Assembly (NCBI RefSeq): GCF_036370855.1
Contig: NC_088099.1
Coordinates: 28,053,501 to 28,117,500 of the forward strand
Source: Dromaius novaehollandiae
Lineage: Eukaryota; Chordata; Aves; Casuariiformes; Dromaiidae
DNA length: 64,000 bases
Direction of reading: 5' to 3'
Shown here: positions 50,238 through 63,500 of the stretch, piece after piece
Layout of the letters: every line of letters starts with the position of its first letter
Numbering within the stretch: position 1 is the first letter of the stretch
The notes under the pieces: model-generated
Database searches by the model: none
Told to the model about the DNA's origin: nothing
Seen by the model: the letters and a program-made list of their open reading frames with translations, nothing else
Translations under genes and position numbers: made by a program

Positions 50238-53200
50238 CTGCAGAGGCTACAAAAACATTGAGTTAATGATTTTTAACTAAGTTTTCAGATGTAATGAACA
50301 CAATGTTAAGGCAAAAAAGCAGCACGGTGCTCACAGCAGGAGTCCAAGAACAGAAATAGAAAATCTGAAACAGTTTCTATAACATCTACATAGCTTTTAT
50401 TTTTTTAAAGCCTTTTCACTGTCTTTTCACTGTCAAGTAACTTTTGACTAATGGGGTTCTAAATAAATGCTAACATGCACAAAACTCGAAATTCCTGCAG
50501 ACTTCAAAAGGAGCTGTCATATTCACGATTCCTCAAGATCAGGTTGTAACTTTGTTTTGAGAAAACACTTAGGCCTTTCATTTCTTTTTAAGAAAAGGAA
50601 TTCTTTATATTCTCCGTAGTAAAGAAAATGCTTTCAAGTATTCAATTTCTTTTGACGTTTGAATACTTGGAAGCAATTTCTTTTGTGCATCTTCCCTGAG
50701 TTATGAATATCACAGGCCTGGATTCAATTCATTATATTTTATAACCCAGCACTAGAGTTCTGCTCCAGCTGACTAATTATTCACAGATCCTTTTATACTG
50801 ATTGTTATGGAAGAGGAAACAAACAAATACATTTTTCAAAGAATGCAACAAGGCTGAAAAATCCATCATCCAGAAGCTGATGGATCCAAAACTGCTTGTT
50901 AACATCAGTTTTACCACATGTACACCCTATAGCAGCTCTTTCACACAAGGTGGGAAAACAGCTTTCCCTTATAAGTTATCCCTTATAACAAAAGTTCTGT
51001 CTAGATTTAGTAAAGTTACAAACAGCTAAAAAATAGTATTTCTTTTCTCTTGCTACTGTTCCCAAGGAGAGTATAGGCAGCTGGATGAAAAAACTACCAA
51101 ACAGTAGCACCGTAAGGTGCAGTAGCTGCACTGTCCCCAAGCAGCACAACCGTGCTGGGCATGTCTGAAGATGTGGCACTGAAGTGGGAAATAAGACGAC
51201 TTCTGTTTTTTTACTCTTTCTCCTGTAACAAATCATAACTCTTCTCCTCCTTCTCTTCCTAGGGTCCTCCTGGATGGTAGAAAAACTCCTGGACAATAAT
51301 GTTTATTCCATGGAATAAAACAGGATTTAGGGCTCCCTAACTGACAAATATGTTTTTAAAAAGTAATCAAAAGCTGCCCTTATCTCTGAGATAACTACTT
51401 TTTATCATGTATCTGAATTAGGAAAAAGGCAGAACTAATGAGGTCTAGACATGTCCTGCTCTGTTTTGTTCCTTTTAATTTAGGGGAAACTAGAGAGCAC
51501 TTAACTAACTGTCTATTAATCAAGCAATAATTATTACTACAGAAAAAAGAAGTATACTTTGAATAGCTGTTAAGTCTCAGTGAACGGATGTGCCTGTGAT
51601 TTCAGCAAAGTTGGGTATCTTACAGTTAAATATTACTATTCCCCATGACAGGTTTTAACTTCATTTGTTTTTTAAGGTAATTGTGGTGTGGAGCTTTTTA
51701 GACAAATATTAAGAGATGATCCAGCTTCTGCTGATTTTAGTGGGAGCAAGGCTGCACTCTGAGGCTTGATTCTTGTGAACGTATTTTAGCTGATATTCAA
51801 TGTGCTAATCTCACCAAGGGAAAAGCAGTTCCTTTCTGGCCGGTTGTTAGCATTGCTGACTGGCAGCATCAGTGCCAAAAGGGCAATGTCTATATGTCTG
51901 TGAAAATATAGGAACATTTCATGGTCCTGTTAAGTAACCATGGCGTAACAGTACTCAAATGCAGACCGCTCATGAAAATAAACTCATGACCAAAGGGGTC
52001 ACCGCTCTCCAGAACATTGTTCCTGCTCTTGATAGCCAGCATGGCCCATGTAACAGTGACTACTACACTGCATTTGCACTGCACTGAATCTGAAGAGTTG
52101 CAGTGCTGTGCCTATGTAGGGGCAGACAGCGAGGGATCGGACAAGATAGAGTTAAGGAGCCGAAGGCCATGGGCTGAATAGATAGCAGTATGGGAACATA
52201 GGGAGTAACTGCACAGAGTAAGGGAGTGATGATGGGAAGATGACCTTTGGGAAGGTATAATGTGGCGCTTGCAAGGAGAATAGAAAGTACTGTAAAATCA
52301 CTGTGGGAAAGTACCTATTCAGGCTAGAGCTTATATATAGGGCTTGCTTGCTTGAATAAAGTTGATTCTGATCCAGCACATCGGAGTCTGTGAATCAGAC
52401 CACCACATGCCTATGCCAGATGAAGGCAATATTCCTGTGTGGGCTGCCTTGTGCTCCTTGCCCTGTTCGGAAAAGGCAGTTTAAAAGTCTTCATGGGTGA
52501 TCGGCCCTCTCCAGAAAAAGGTACCTTCTACATGCCAATGAAAACAGTGGACAGTTAAATAATCAGGACTGGGCAGAGGTCCAGATTTTTTTTTCACTGT
52601 TTTGTTCTGGGTGACACACAAGTCAAAGTGGCACAATGTGATGTGAGGTTTTTGAAGAGCTTTTTTCTTTTTCTCAGGAATGAGGGAATGAGCTGAGCTG
52701 GGGGGCTAATAACAAATGTCTGATTTGACTTCAGCCTGATGGCGATGTTGGGTGATGGTCTTTAAGGGGTCATGAGGACTAATGGCAGAGAATTTGAACT
52801 ACACTCCTCAGCTCAAACAAGGACCCACCGACACACATATAAGACATCCATCCCAGCTAGGCAATGCTTACAATGCCCTCTTCAGCCCCTCCTCAGTCTA
52901 CAAAAACTTTCAATCATCTTTAACGCTTTGGTACTTCTTAGAAACACCACCTTCATGTCAAAAAGTGACAGAAAATATTTGCTTTTTAGTTCAGACATTT
53001 TGCAGCAAAACTGAGGGGGCAGACATAGGGCCAGGATTACGCTCAGGGCAAAGGAGACCTTACTTTGGATTTCAGTTGCTGGTGTGGTCCTTCACAATAA
53101 CAGAAAACAGCATTACACTCTGCACAAACACAACATGACACTCATTTAGAAAAGAACTGTGATTGCCTTCTTAGGGCAAAGATATTGACTTCACTGAAAA

Positions 53201-56200
53201 TATTATGAACAGTTCATCCCATCAAGGATGTAACCAAATGGGATACATTTGCAAAAACTGTTGGTTTAATTAGGGTCTATGGCAACTGGAAGGAACCTTG
53301 AGGGATTCAGGGATGTATTGCCCTCTGAGAAGGAGACACCCAGGAGAAGAGATTGGCAAAGTACAGATGGCCCAGCCCAGGCATCAGCTCGCACACAGAA
53401 GCTATCTTACCTACCCCTGACTACCAGGCCCTTTGAGTTGTTATGTCCCTGCTCCAACATACACTATTTCTAATTGACCACCTGGTCTCTTCAGGGGTAG
53501 CCTTCCTCCCTGTTTTGTGAGGGGTGGGAGGAAAGGAAAAAGAACCGGAGGAAGAGAGGTCATCATGCCCTGCCCGTTTGTCACTAGGTTAAAGCTTTTG
53601 GGTAGGGGAAAGTAGCGAGATCACATTTGTTTATCAGGCCATCCCCAGCCAAGCTCAGACCCTGCAGAGGAGGCCAGTTTCTGCTGTTGATAACATGGAA
53701 AATCTTGGCGAAGATGAGCCTTTATGAGAGAGGTTCACACAGCATGTTGAGAGGAAGGCTTCCTTTAGCCTGGTGAAACTATTACTGAGAAGCTTAAAAC
53801 ACCTCCAAGGGCGTGTTAGCCTGGGATATAGTAGCCCCACTGAGCTTGTGGTGCTCATTCCAAGTAGTGACAATAGTTTCCCATAAATCTGTTCTTTCGA
53901 CTATGTAGCTAAAATGATTATTCAATTTATGGGATCTCAAATTAAATCTTTTTTCTGATGGTTGCCAGACTTGGGATCCTCTGCTGTGTTCCTGGTGCAA
54001 AGCCTGACATTTTGGTGAGAGTCTTGGCAGTACTGGAAAGGAAGATGTTTGATTTTGCTAGGCAAAAGCACTCAGCCTAGGAGCAGTAACAAATATATAT
54101 TTTTCCCCCCAGCAGGAGCAAAGGTGTAAGCAGTACCTGGGAATAACATCATGAAAGCCTCATGAGAGCAGATGAAGCAAATGGTGCTGCTCTGAATAAT
54201 TTGATACTTTCTCTAAAATCATGAAAAGCCACATTTCTTCCTCTTTCTGACCTCGGTGATAAAGCACAGTCTCTTGCAGGATAGCTCAAGAGAGCTAGCT
54301 CTCAATCCCTGCCTTCTAGGGAAAACTTCGAAAAAACTGATGTTGACAAATCTCTTTAAAGCTGGTGGGAGCAGTTACTACCCAGCATGAATGGAAGATA
54401 TGTGTCTCTGGGTCCAAGTGCTTAGATCTGAAAGTTTTGGCATGTGGCTCTGTAGGAAATCTTTGCCGTTCCTTCAGATAGCTGAAATGGGATACCGTGT
54501 TTTGTGTAACTTGCTATTCTTGTCTTTTACCGCTATTTCACACATAGGGCTAAATTCCAGTGACTCTCCAGCATCCTCTGTAAATCTGCTCTAGATTTAC
54601 AGTATAACTGAGAATATTGTTTGGCCCATGCTTGCTCTACGAGAGTTTGGAGTATCGATGAAATCTCAAGTAATGGTTGAAAGAATAAGTATGAACTGTG
54701 CTTGTTTTCATTTGTTTTCGTTTTATCTGACAAGCCATAAATGTTCCATCTATTTCATTAAAAATAATTAGCTTACATATTAAATATCTGAATTGAAATT
54801 CTGCTCCCAAGCATATCACAGTAAAGGCAAAGTTGTTAGAAATACCCTTAGATTGTTTCCTTTGTGAACGGAGGTAATTATCAAAGCACTCAAAAATGCT
54901 GTGAGTATAAAACTTCAAAATAGTTATGCATAAATGGCTAAAAAAGTGTGATTAACTAGGGATGCCTGCCCCTCTGAATGAACACAGAGAGAGTGTACCT
55001 CATATCCCTTGATATATCTACTTTTCTAAAGCAAAGTTTTTTTAAAAGCTTCTTGGAGGAGAAATTTTATATTAATGATCAATGCTTTTAGGTACAAGGC
55101 AAACTTGCATGGAGAAAGGGAGTTTTGCTGTTGAGAAGCAAAAAGCACCATGCCTATACAGCCCTCTACCCTTCCAGGGGCCAGGTCCACTTGCCAGGAC
55201 TGGAATGAGTATCTCTCCTCTAGATAGGCTGAGACGCTGAGGGATGCTCTCTCCTTCAGAGAGATCTTAGCAAGCTGGTACAAAACTGTTTAAAAAACTA
55301 TTAACCAGAGATCAAATCTCTGTGAAGCCCTGTCAGCCAGTGACAGAGCACAAGTCTCTATGAAAGGTGATCAGAAAGATATCACCAGCACACGATAGCC
55401 CATATAACCTACTGCTGTTCTTGCACTGCCCTTGGAAGTGGTATTTTTTTCCAGATTCTCCCTATACATTTATAAAGATTAAGTTTATTTTGCTATTACT
55501 TGTAAATCTTAGATTTACCATTTTTATATTTGTATTTATTCTACTGTTTTCATTCAGTTGCCTTGGAAAGTGATACACATCGTTGATTTTCACGCATTAT
55601 TGTAGTAAGATAGACTATTCCCTGTTCCTCCCACTCACAAAGCTAAAATTTATGTATTTGTCAAATCTGATTATCTTTCAGTTAGACTTAAATATTTAAA
55701 TTTTCAAGAAAATGATCACCCAGCACTGTCATCATCACTAGGCCTTTACAATAAATATGATTAAAACCAGTGGATATGGTTCATCTCCTGTAATAATATT
55801 CTAACTGTTGAAGCTCTGTGAGATTTTACAAAAATTCATACATAACTACATCAGTGTATATAATAGACGTAATCGGAAAGACTTTATTTTTTTAAAGAAA
55901 TCACCCTCTCAAAATTCTGAGTGCATAGTGTTAGCCTGTGCATATATGTGTTCACAATTAGACATGACTACATACGCACAATATGTAGGGAGAAAGAGAT
56001 AAAGAGAAAGCAAAAAAAAAAACCCTACTCCCCCAAACCAAAAACCAAATCCAGTAGCTTCTATGGGAAAATCAGTACCACATTCAGAAACTCAAATCAA
56101 AGCTTTTGCAGATTCACATATTAGCAAATGAATATAAAGATGCAAATTTCTCACAAGCGCAAAAAAATGTAAATTTTTTGTTGCTGCTGTTAAAAGAAGA

Positions 56201-59200
56201 GAAAACTTTTGCAGATGATCAGAAGAGACAATTTATGGCACTTACCAGACAAAGGGAGAGGTGCGTGAACTGAATGTTTCAGACCATCAGAGTCCCTAAA
56301 ATGGCTTAGGCAGACAGCTACTCTTTTATAGGGGTTTAATTAGTTGGCCATGTAAAATCTTCCCACAGTGTTAATTAATAGATAAGTTTGGGTGGTTTGG
56401 AAGCCTGTAAAAAAAAATTCGTATCTGTTGTCTTCCCCGCCTCCCATTCTTTCTATTTTCCCATCTTCACCTCCCACCCCTTTTGCTCTGGACAGTGAGT
56501 CAAGCTGGTCTTCAGGGCTGAGCTACTTCCAACAGCAGCTACCGCAGTCCTGGGATTCACATCTGGCTCCTCCATGGCATCCTTCTCCTGGGATTTTGAC
56601 AGTGTGGTCACCTAGAGCATCCCTCAGACCTGTAAATCTGTAGCAGTGAGACAGTGGGCAGCAGCTCCTGCAGGGTCTTTGAGGCTGCTGATGCTCTCTC
56701 CCATGGTTAGGACTAATATCTAACACTCCCAGTCACCAGATTTTTCCAGTCTTGACCAGACTGACTAGGGGATGGGGTGTTGGCACAGTCACGTTGAAAT
56801 ATATCAGGGAAGATAAGTGGGCTGCTACAGAGATTTAGTGGGTCTCAATACATTATTAAAAATGTGTTTTCCCTGGCCTTGCTATGCTGCATTTTTGGAC
56901 TGAGCTTCCATTTATTTCACTTTACAACATTCAATATATCTGTAATAATGCAGTGACTTCTTGGAAATCAAAAGCCTGACTTTGATAGGGACATGATAGG
57001 ACAGTGCTTAGACACCGTACTCCCTACTGCTTGCTTCTGCCTATGGTATTGTTAGTGCTAACTGGAGCATGCTTTGACTAGGGGTAGGTGCTGCATGACT
57101 GAGTGGTTGTGCATGTACATTGCATGGGTTCCCTAACGTAAACTAAAAGCTGCAACCAAAGGATGAGGTGGGGAGGGGGGAATTCTCATGCCAGTGGCAC
57201 TCACTTGTCGTGAGAACCAAATATAACAACACTGTCGGGGTTTGCAAGTGCGAGACTATAAGAACACTGGCACGAGGACAGCAGCATGAGAGCAACAAGC
57301 GAGAAATACTGGCACAGAGGCTCTGAAAAACACTGCCACTGCAATCTGGATGAAACGGTACATGGATGCTCATGGAAGTCAGGCTGCAGTATAGCAAATG
57401 GCAGGCCCTTAGCAATACAAAGGCTAAGGCACCTTAGGCACTATGCAACAATTTATTTGTAGTAGAAATCTTAAAATTGCCACTGCAAAGAAGGAAACAG
57501 GCAGTGGGGCTGGTTTGGGGCACCACAGCCCTTTGAATGGAAGGCAAAGGACCTGAGTGTGGAGCTGAGTGAATCATGCATAAATCCTGCCTTCTGGCAA
57601 GAGTTCTCAGTATGGGGTCAGTCAAGTCCCTCCACTGGACACTCCTGAGTTTGGGCTGTTGCACATCAGTAAAGCGCTGCAGCCACCTCTTCCTGGGCTT
57701 CAGTATGTGTCCGTCTGTCCCCTGTTCAGAGTTACAGAAAACCCTGCTAAAACTGGTTGCTTTTGGCAAGAGCACTTCCTGAGTGAAATGGAAGCAACTA
57801 ATGTAAATGTTGTTCTGGCTATAATTAAAAAATGTTATTGAGCAAGAATTTTTAAGTGTCTTTTATGACAGTGGCTGGACACCAGAACACACAATTGCTG
57901 CTGGAAGCTTGCTTTCCAGATGGATTCATTCATGCAACCTGACTGCAGCAGCAATTATACTGGAGCAACCCAAAGCCTGGCTCCACTCAGAAGGTTGATG
58001 TTTCAAGTGCTTGTATATATAAGTACGCATGTATACATATGTAAATATATATAACTTGTTGAAAAGCAAGGGCAGGGGGATTGTGTTGAACATCCTACCT
58101 AGTACAACACACAGTTACTTTATAATTTTGAAAGCAAACACTGCTCCTTGCAAGCCCTCAATTTGCTTTAGAGGGCTGAGCAGTTCATTCAGAGCAGCCT
58201 TGGGATGACACCGTTTTTCTCTACGTAGTTCAGCCATGTTTCTGCATAGTTGCACATGTTTTACAGGCGAATTTTACTTGAAGGTCCTAAAATGATACAG
58301 GAGGCTATTTTGTTCCATTGTGGGCATGTGGAGTTTCTTATTAAGTAAAACATATCAGGTTAAGCCTCAGTGAAAGAGGTTTAAGTTAAGATGTTTTACA
58401 CCCCAGCTAGGTCTGACTAAAAACACAGGCACAATTCTGGAAGTGAAACAGAAGCAGCAACTTCTAACACACTGTGATTTGACTGTGTTTGACCCAAAAT
58501 AGTATTTTAGGAAAGTTTTTAAAAGAATGCAGGAACTCTCCATGCCCTGATATAGATTATAAATGTCAGCTTACTCCATCAGAAGCCTTCCTTCGCAGGA
58601 CAGGCTCAAATGTTTTCCCTACCAAACCAAAATAAATACTATCTCCTGCAGCAAGCTGCTATACACATGCAACCTGCAGCCTCAGGGCCAGCAGAGAAGG
58701 CCTATTTAAGAGGAAGAGATAGAGCTTATTTCAAAGCAGAAAGCCCCAAATAAAGAATGAATGGTCTCCAATCTTTTAAAGTGAGCAGAAACAGCCTGTT
58801 TTAACAGCAGGTGTAATAGGAAGCTCCCTGGTGAACTGTCATAAGAAATGTCCTCTTCTTCATGTAAGGCTCTCCCCTGGCTTCTTGCTTGACTACGTGT
58901 AGCACTAAATCTCTGTTAAGGCTGTCAAAGTATCAATAGAAATGGATATGGGGGAGTGGAAAAATGAGACACAAGAAGGGAAAATACTGAGAGCCCTTGT
59001 GGTAAACAGAAAAGGGCTCCCTGACTGCCATGCACAGGCAAAGGCTTTGTGTCCAATTAACTATGCACAAACCACTGCTAATCCAAAGGTTTCTGATCGC
59101 AAGAGCTAGTTTGTTTTCACAGAAAGATGTATCAGCCTGTCTCTACAAGACCTAGCCTCCCACTCTGTTCTTTTAAACCAGGGAGTACCCTTCCTTGACT

Positions 59201-60240
59201 GAGCTAAGGGTGGCATGGTCTCCTTTAGCAGTGAGTTGTTCAGCATTTTTATGGCTCTGAGGCTGGCAGGACTTCACAAGAGTCCACTCTGTTCAAAGTC
59301 ATTCCTCACAACAGGCTCCCTCTGGTTGGTGACAGTCAAAAGCACCAGGCTTTGAGAAATCACAGCCCAGGAAATCCAAGTTTGTGTATGTCACGGTGAC
59401 TCCCTAAAAGTCTGTTTTTAAGGAACTCTTGGTCAGCAGCCTATGCAAATTTCTTAGCGATACCTTATCTGTCTTATTGTAGACAAATACAGAAGCAGAT
59501 TTGTACTCTAGGAGAGTACAGCCACCTCTACAGAGTGGCCCAAGGTGGCAAAGTTAACTGCACCATGGCTTCTACAGTTCTAGAATGGGCAGCAGCAGAG
59601 TTTGGGTAAGTCAGTGTGTGAAAGCCCAGCTAAGTCCCACTTTGCTGCAGGGCACTGCATTAATTATCTTTAATCACAAAATGTCTTTGGGATTTTTTTT
59701 TCCCTCAAGAACAACCACCAAAATCTATTGGTCTAAAATGAATGAACATGCCTAACCTTTGGCAGTAAAGGAAAGGGCCCAGTGCTGATTTACATGAGAT
59801 GAGGAGCCAGCCTATGAAAATATGACATCTGTTTGAAGAACTAATGGCACACGTATTTCAGAAGGAATGATTTTATTCACATGTTGGATTACTTAGAAAA
59901 AAATTAAGAAGCTGAGAATGATTCTATGATAGAAAAATCCTCTACATCAATGCAAAGTAAGCGCTGGTAGTTTTATGTCTTTTGAGGTAAATGCTTTTTC
60001 ATACTTTCTCTAAGCAAGATAAATGCAAGCAAATGAATCAAAGCATTCTGACATTAGTTTCTTCCATCCAATGTTATTTCATGAAAATGAGGTATTATTT
60101 TATTTTATTCAGTACATTTAAAAGGTGCACATTTTGGTGTTTATGGAAGACAGACACATTTCAATATTTTTATCCCTTTTAAACAATACACCATTGGCTA
60201 TGAAAAAAAGTTTCTCACTTCCCCCCTTCTTTTACATTGG
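50238..60240. other. Region between the two collagen VI genes
   Basis: About 10 kb without a recognisable exon on either strand. A signal-peptide exon, promoter and possibly further VWA domains of the downstream pseudogene would be expected here but are not visible. The only clear insertion is the solo LTR at 52115-52407. Short frames near 51.1, 57.2 and 57.5 kb have no recognisable domain. Confidence 0.6.
52109..52413 (+). mobile_element. Solo LTR of an endogenous retrovirus, with 6-bp target duplication
   Basis: A 293-bp segment (52115-52407) begins TGTAGGGG and ends CCACCACA (TG...CA) and is bounded on both sides by TGCCTA (52109-52114 and 52408-52413). Inside, a TATATATA promoter box lies near 52332 and an AATAAA signal at 52355-52360, in the order U3-R-U5 on the + strand. 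No internal retroviral genes lie beside it, so it is a solo LTR left by LTR recombination. The 6-bp duplication and short length suit an avian alpha/beta-retrovirus-like (class II) element. The identical duplications suggest a fairly recent insertion, but no age can be computed. Confidence 0.88.
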
Positions 60241-60263
60241 ATCAACTGAGCAATAGCTTTAAC

Positions 60264-60269
60264 TTTATT
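60264..60269 (-). terminator. COL6A4-like polyadenylation signal
   Basis: AATAAA on the - strand lies about 153 bases after the Kunitz-exon stop, giving a compact 3' UTR. Confidence 0.7.
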
Positions 60270-60421
60270 TTCACTAAGTTACTAGATAAAAACTTAGCTA
60301 AGAAGTATTCTCTCACCTGAAATCTGGGAGCCAAGTAGTGTTATGCATTTCCCTTTGAGCCCTTCACCCCATCATCTTGATAGTGTAACTGAAGAATTAA
60401 AGTAATTTAACTGTCTCTGCA

Positions 60422-60594
60422 CTAGAAAGATTCTATACACAAGACTTGACATTCTTCTTGCGTTTCAAATCTATTTTTGTTGCCTCCACAGCCCCCATAC
60501 CAAAACTGACCACACATTTTCTGCCCTTTGTTGTAGTACCACTTCAGAACGTAATCCTCACATTCTCCGCTATCCTGAAGCAGGTCACATGCAT
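60422..60594 (-). CDS. COL6A4: COL6A4-like terminal exon: Kunitz domain
   Basis: The acceptor TGCCTTTTCCAG precedes the exon. The domain starts ACDLLQDSGECEDYVLKWYY and holds FWYGGCGGNKNRF. Six cysteines are present with canonical BPTI spacing (8, 15, 7, 12 and 3 residues between them), so the fold should be intact. The residue after the second cysteine (P1) is Glu, where trypsin inhibitors have Lys or Arg. The protein ends CIESF. Confidence 0.93.
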
Positions 60595-63500
60595 CTGGAA
60601 AAGGCAAATATGAAATAGAGTTAATGAAAGAAAGAACTACCCTTCTTAGCATTGGAATTTCAGTGAAAAGTAACATTCAGTGCAAACCAGCAAATGAGAG
60701 AAGCAGTCAGTGTTCAAGGTCTTACAAAGATTCACTACGTATCCACCCACAAACCCACAGTGCAAGGGTGGCCATGAGGCTCCTCTTACTCTGATCGATT
60801 TAATCAGAAGAACTTGCTGAAACAACTAGATTTTCAGTGGCATAAACAGAAGTGAAAAAGAGGAAAACTAAAATGTGTTCAGTCTTCTAACATAGAATTT
60901 TACTAAAATTATTGTAAAATGATTATATCTCATCTATAGGGACTAGTGAAACAAAGTTAGCACAAACTGCTCTTCAATCTTTTCAGAACGTCCCTCTGCT
61001 TCATTTCAAGTTTTTATACCAGTACCTTTCAGTAAATTTTCATAAACGAGCATACATAGATAACTAAATCATTCATGATAGTCTCTAAGCCAAATCCCAG
61101 GGTCATATAGAGCTAAATCATATAAATTTGCCAAAAAGTAGATGAAAGTAGCACTGTTTGTAGTAATCAGCTTTCACCAATGTGAATTCAGAGTTATTCA
61201 AGTCAGAAGAGCAGGACATCAAAAGGAAAGCAAAGGGAAGGAAAGCAAAACACTGAGAAAACCACCCAGCCTAGAGATTTAAAATAACATAGCCTTCTCC
61301 TCCTAGTCAACTGAAAAACAAGAAAATCAAACAGCAGATCTATACAAGGCACATCTCTGGAAAGGAAAGCTCCAAAACTGTGCTACGTGTTTTTAGAAGT
61401 AAACTTTAGGGGCACTACTTACGAATTAAGATTGAGAACTTTCGTTTATACCTGTCTTCTAAGCAGCTTATGTTGCACAACATCAGTGCAATAAGCCTAT
61501 TACCTCATGAGAAACATTTTATTTGCAAAGTGTAAATGGTAGCATACGTTCATGGTACAGAATTTTCTATGTGACCGCAGAGGTCACGCACTGGTTAACG
61601 GAGAGCACTGATTCAAGATGGTACATATGAAGTTAGGCCCACACCAGACCAATTCTGTATGTGCCAAGCAAGTCAGTCATGTACTGTGGATGTCTGGACT
61701 TCCCAGAAATACATCAGTTCTTAATCAAAGATCTGATATTACAACAGCTGTGCAAAAGCATTAGCCCTTTCATCAGGGATGGGGTTACCAGACTGTCCTC
61801 AGAATCATTTTTGGTTGGGGAGAGATGAAAAACAGAGGAATGGGAGTTGTAGTGATGAGCAACCACACCAAAAGTCATACAGGCACCACTGATTTTTCAA
61901 CAAAAATTCTCTACAATTGTAGTCTAAACAATAACACTTGATAGAGCTAAAGGAATGTTGGTGAGAGAACTGATCTCACAATCAGATTACCATATCTACT
62001 GTAATAAATGGCAAATCTGTAAAGAAATATGCATAATTAGGAGGCAAGGTAAAAAACATGAAGAATATCTTTTTGATAGGATACATCTAGGGGAGGGTCC
62101 AGTTCCTCCTGCAGGAATAGCCTGTAGCAGAGACATGCTTAGTTCCTCCATGTCCAGCTGAGTGAGGAGCAAGAGTAACTCAGTAACAGTGCAACTAGGT
62201 GATTTAATATCATCAGCTGTTTTTGTAAAGGCAGTTACAAATTTATGTTATATTCTTAACAAAAGTTGTAAATCAAAGCTAAAGTCCAAATGACACCTAC
62301 ATTTCTGCCTTTAGTTACAAACTCCTAGTATATAGATTTGGACTGAATATGATCACATGGCAGCACAAAGCTTTGGAAGATTTACTAAATGGACATGCTT
62401 CGCACTGAGTAAACACTGAAATGAGCCCTTTGCAATTGAGAGTCTTTTTACTGAATTCAAAGAGCTTTTCATGCTCTAAAATCATACCATAATCCTTAGG
62501 AGCAGCTCTAGTTTCTACTGTTGCCTCTAAGTTTTCTTCATTCTCCTCCTGAGCTTCTCCATGCTTTTGTGGCTTTTTTTCTTTACCATCTTCCTGTGTG
62601 AAATACTCATTCTCCTCATAATCATATCCCATCTTTGGCATTGTGTACACAAGTTCCGTGGTAGTTATAAGTTTCTCCAGGACTCTATTTTCAGTTGTTT
62701 CGACTTCTTCCAAGCTATGAATGTAACCAGTTTCATCTGAGCCAGGAAAAGGCACCCTTCCAAGGAGGAAAAAAAAAGGGGAGGGTTAAGCACTAGTATG
62801 GCCTTGAAAAAAATGCATCTTGTTCATTCCTTCTAAATACTGTGAAAAACTTGTTTGGTTCTGATACTGTTTCTATTGAAGGTAGTTGGAATGTAACTAC
62901 TAACTCAATGGGAGAAAATTCTATATTGAGAGATAAATGTAAATAAACAGTTTTAATCCCATACATGCTGAATAACTTTAATAGGCAATTTCAAACCTTT
63001 CAATAACAGATACTTGCTGTTGCGTGTCTCCCCGATCTAAGTTTTCACACTCTTCTTGAAGTTCAGGAGAAGGATAACTGTTCATTTCCTCTATGGAGAA
63101 AGCATAAGAAGCAATAGCTGAGTTTTAAAGTCCTCCAAACCCTAGTAAGTTTGATAAAAATGCACTATGTGAAATTTTTCTTGTGGAGTATGTATCTTTC
63201 AAATAAATAACATATGACACCTAGAAGGACTAGCACTATGACCAGGGAAATGAAAACGACGTAAGAGATGCGGTCTTACTTTGCAATACACTATTCATCC
63301 TTCTATAGAAACTTTGGCGCCTGTAAGTATGTGCTTCTGATGGGGATTTTAAATCAGCGATATGTTCATTCTTCATATTTCTCTTATATATATTTCAAAG
63401 CAACCAGGAATGGCTAATCTGTACATATGTGTCCTGGAAAATTCAGAATTTCTCTCTGCTCTATAGAAGAGGAATAACTGCAGTAAAGAGAGGTTAAGGC

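Noticed and set aside
57143-57415. 90-residue - strand frame rich in Cys, Leu and Ser
   Set aside because: No domain, no splice sites and no related neighbours; most likely chance.
60422-60594. Kunitz exon assigned to COL6A3 or COL28A1
   Set aside because: COL6A3 has a fibronectin III module before its Kunitz and a basic P1; COL28A1 has only two VWA domains. The upstream C2-type VWA end and the tandem neighbour favour COL6A4, though I cannot search to confirm.
62315-62487. Continuation of the COL6A4 linker frame (CKGLISVFTQCEACPF)
   Set aside because: The donor at 62487/62486 joins in perfect phase to the Kunitz exon, so the continuation is intron.
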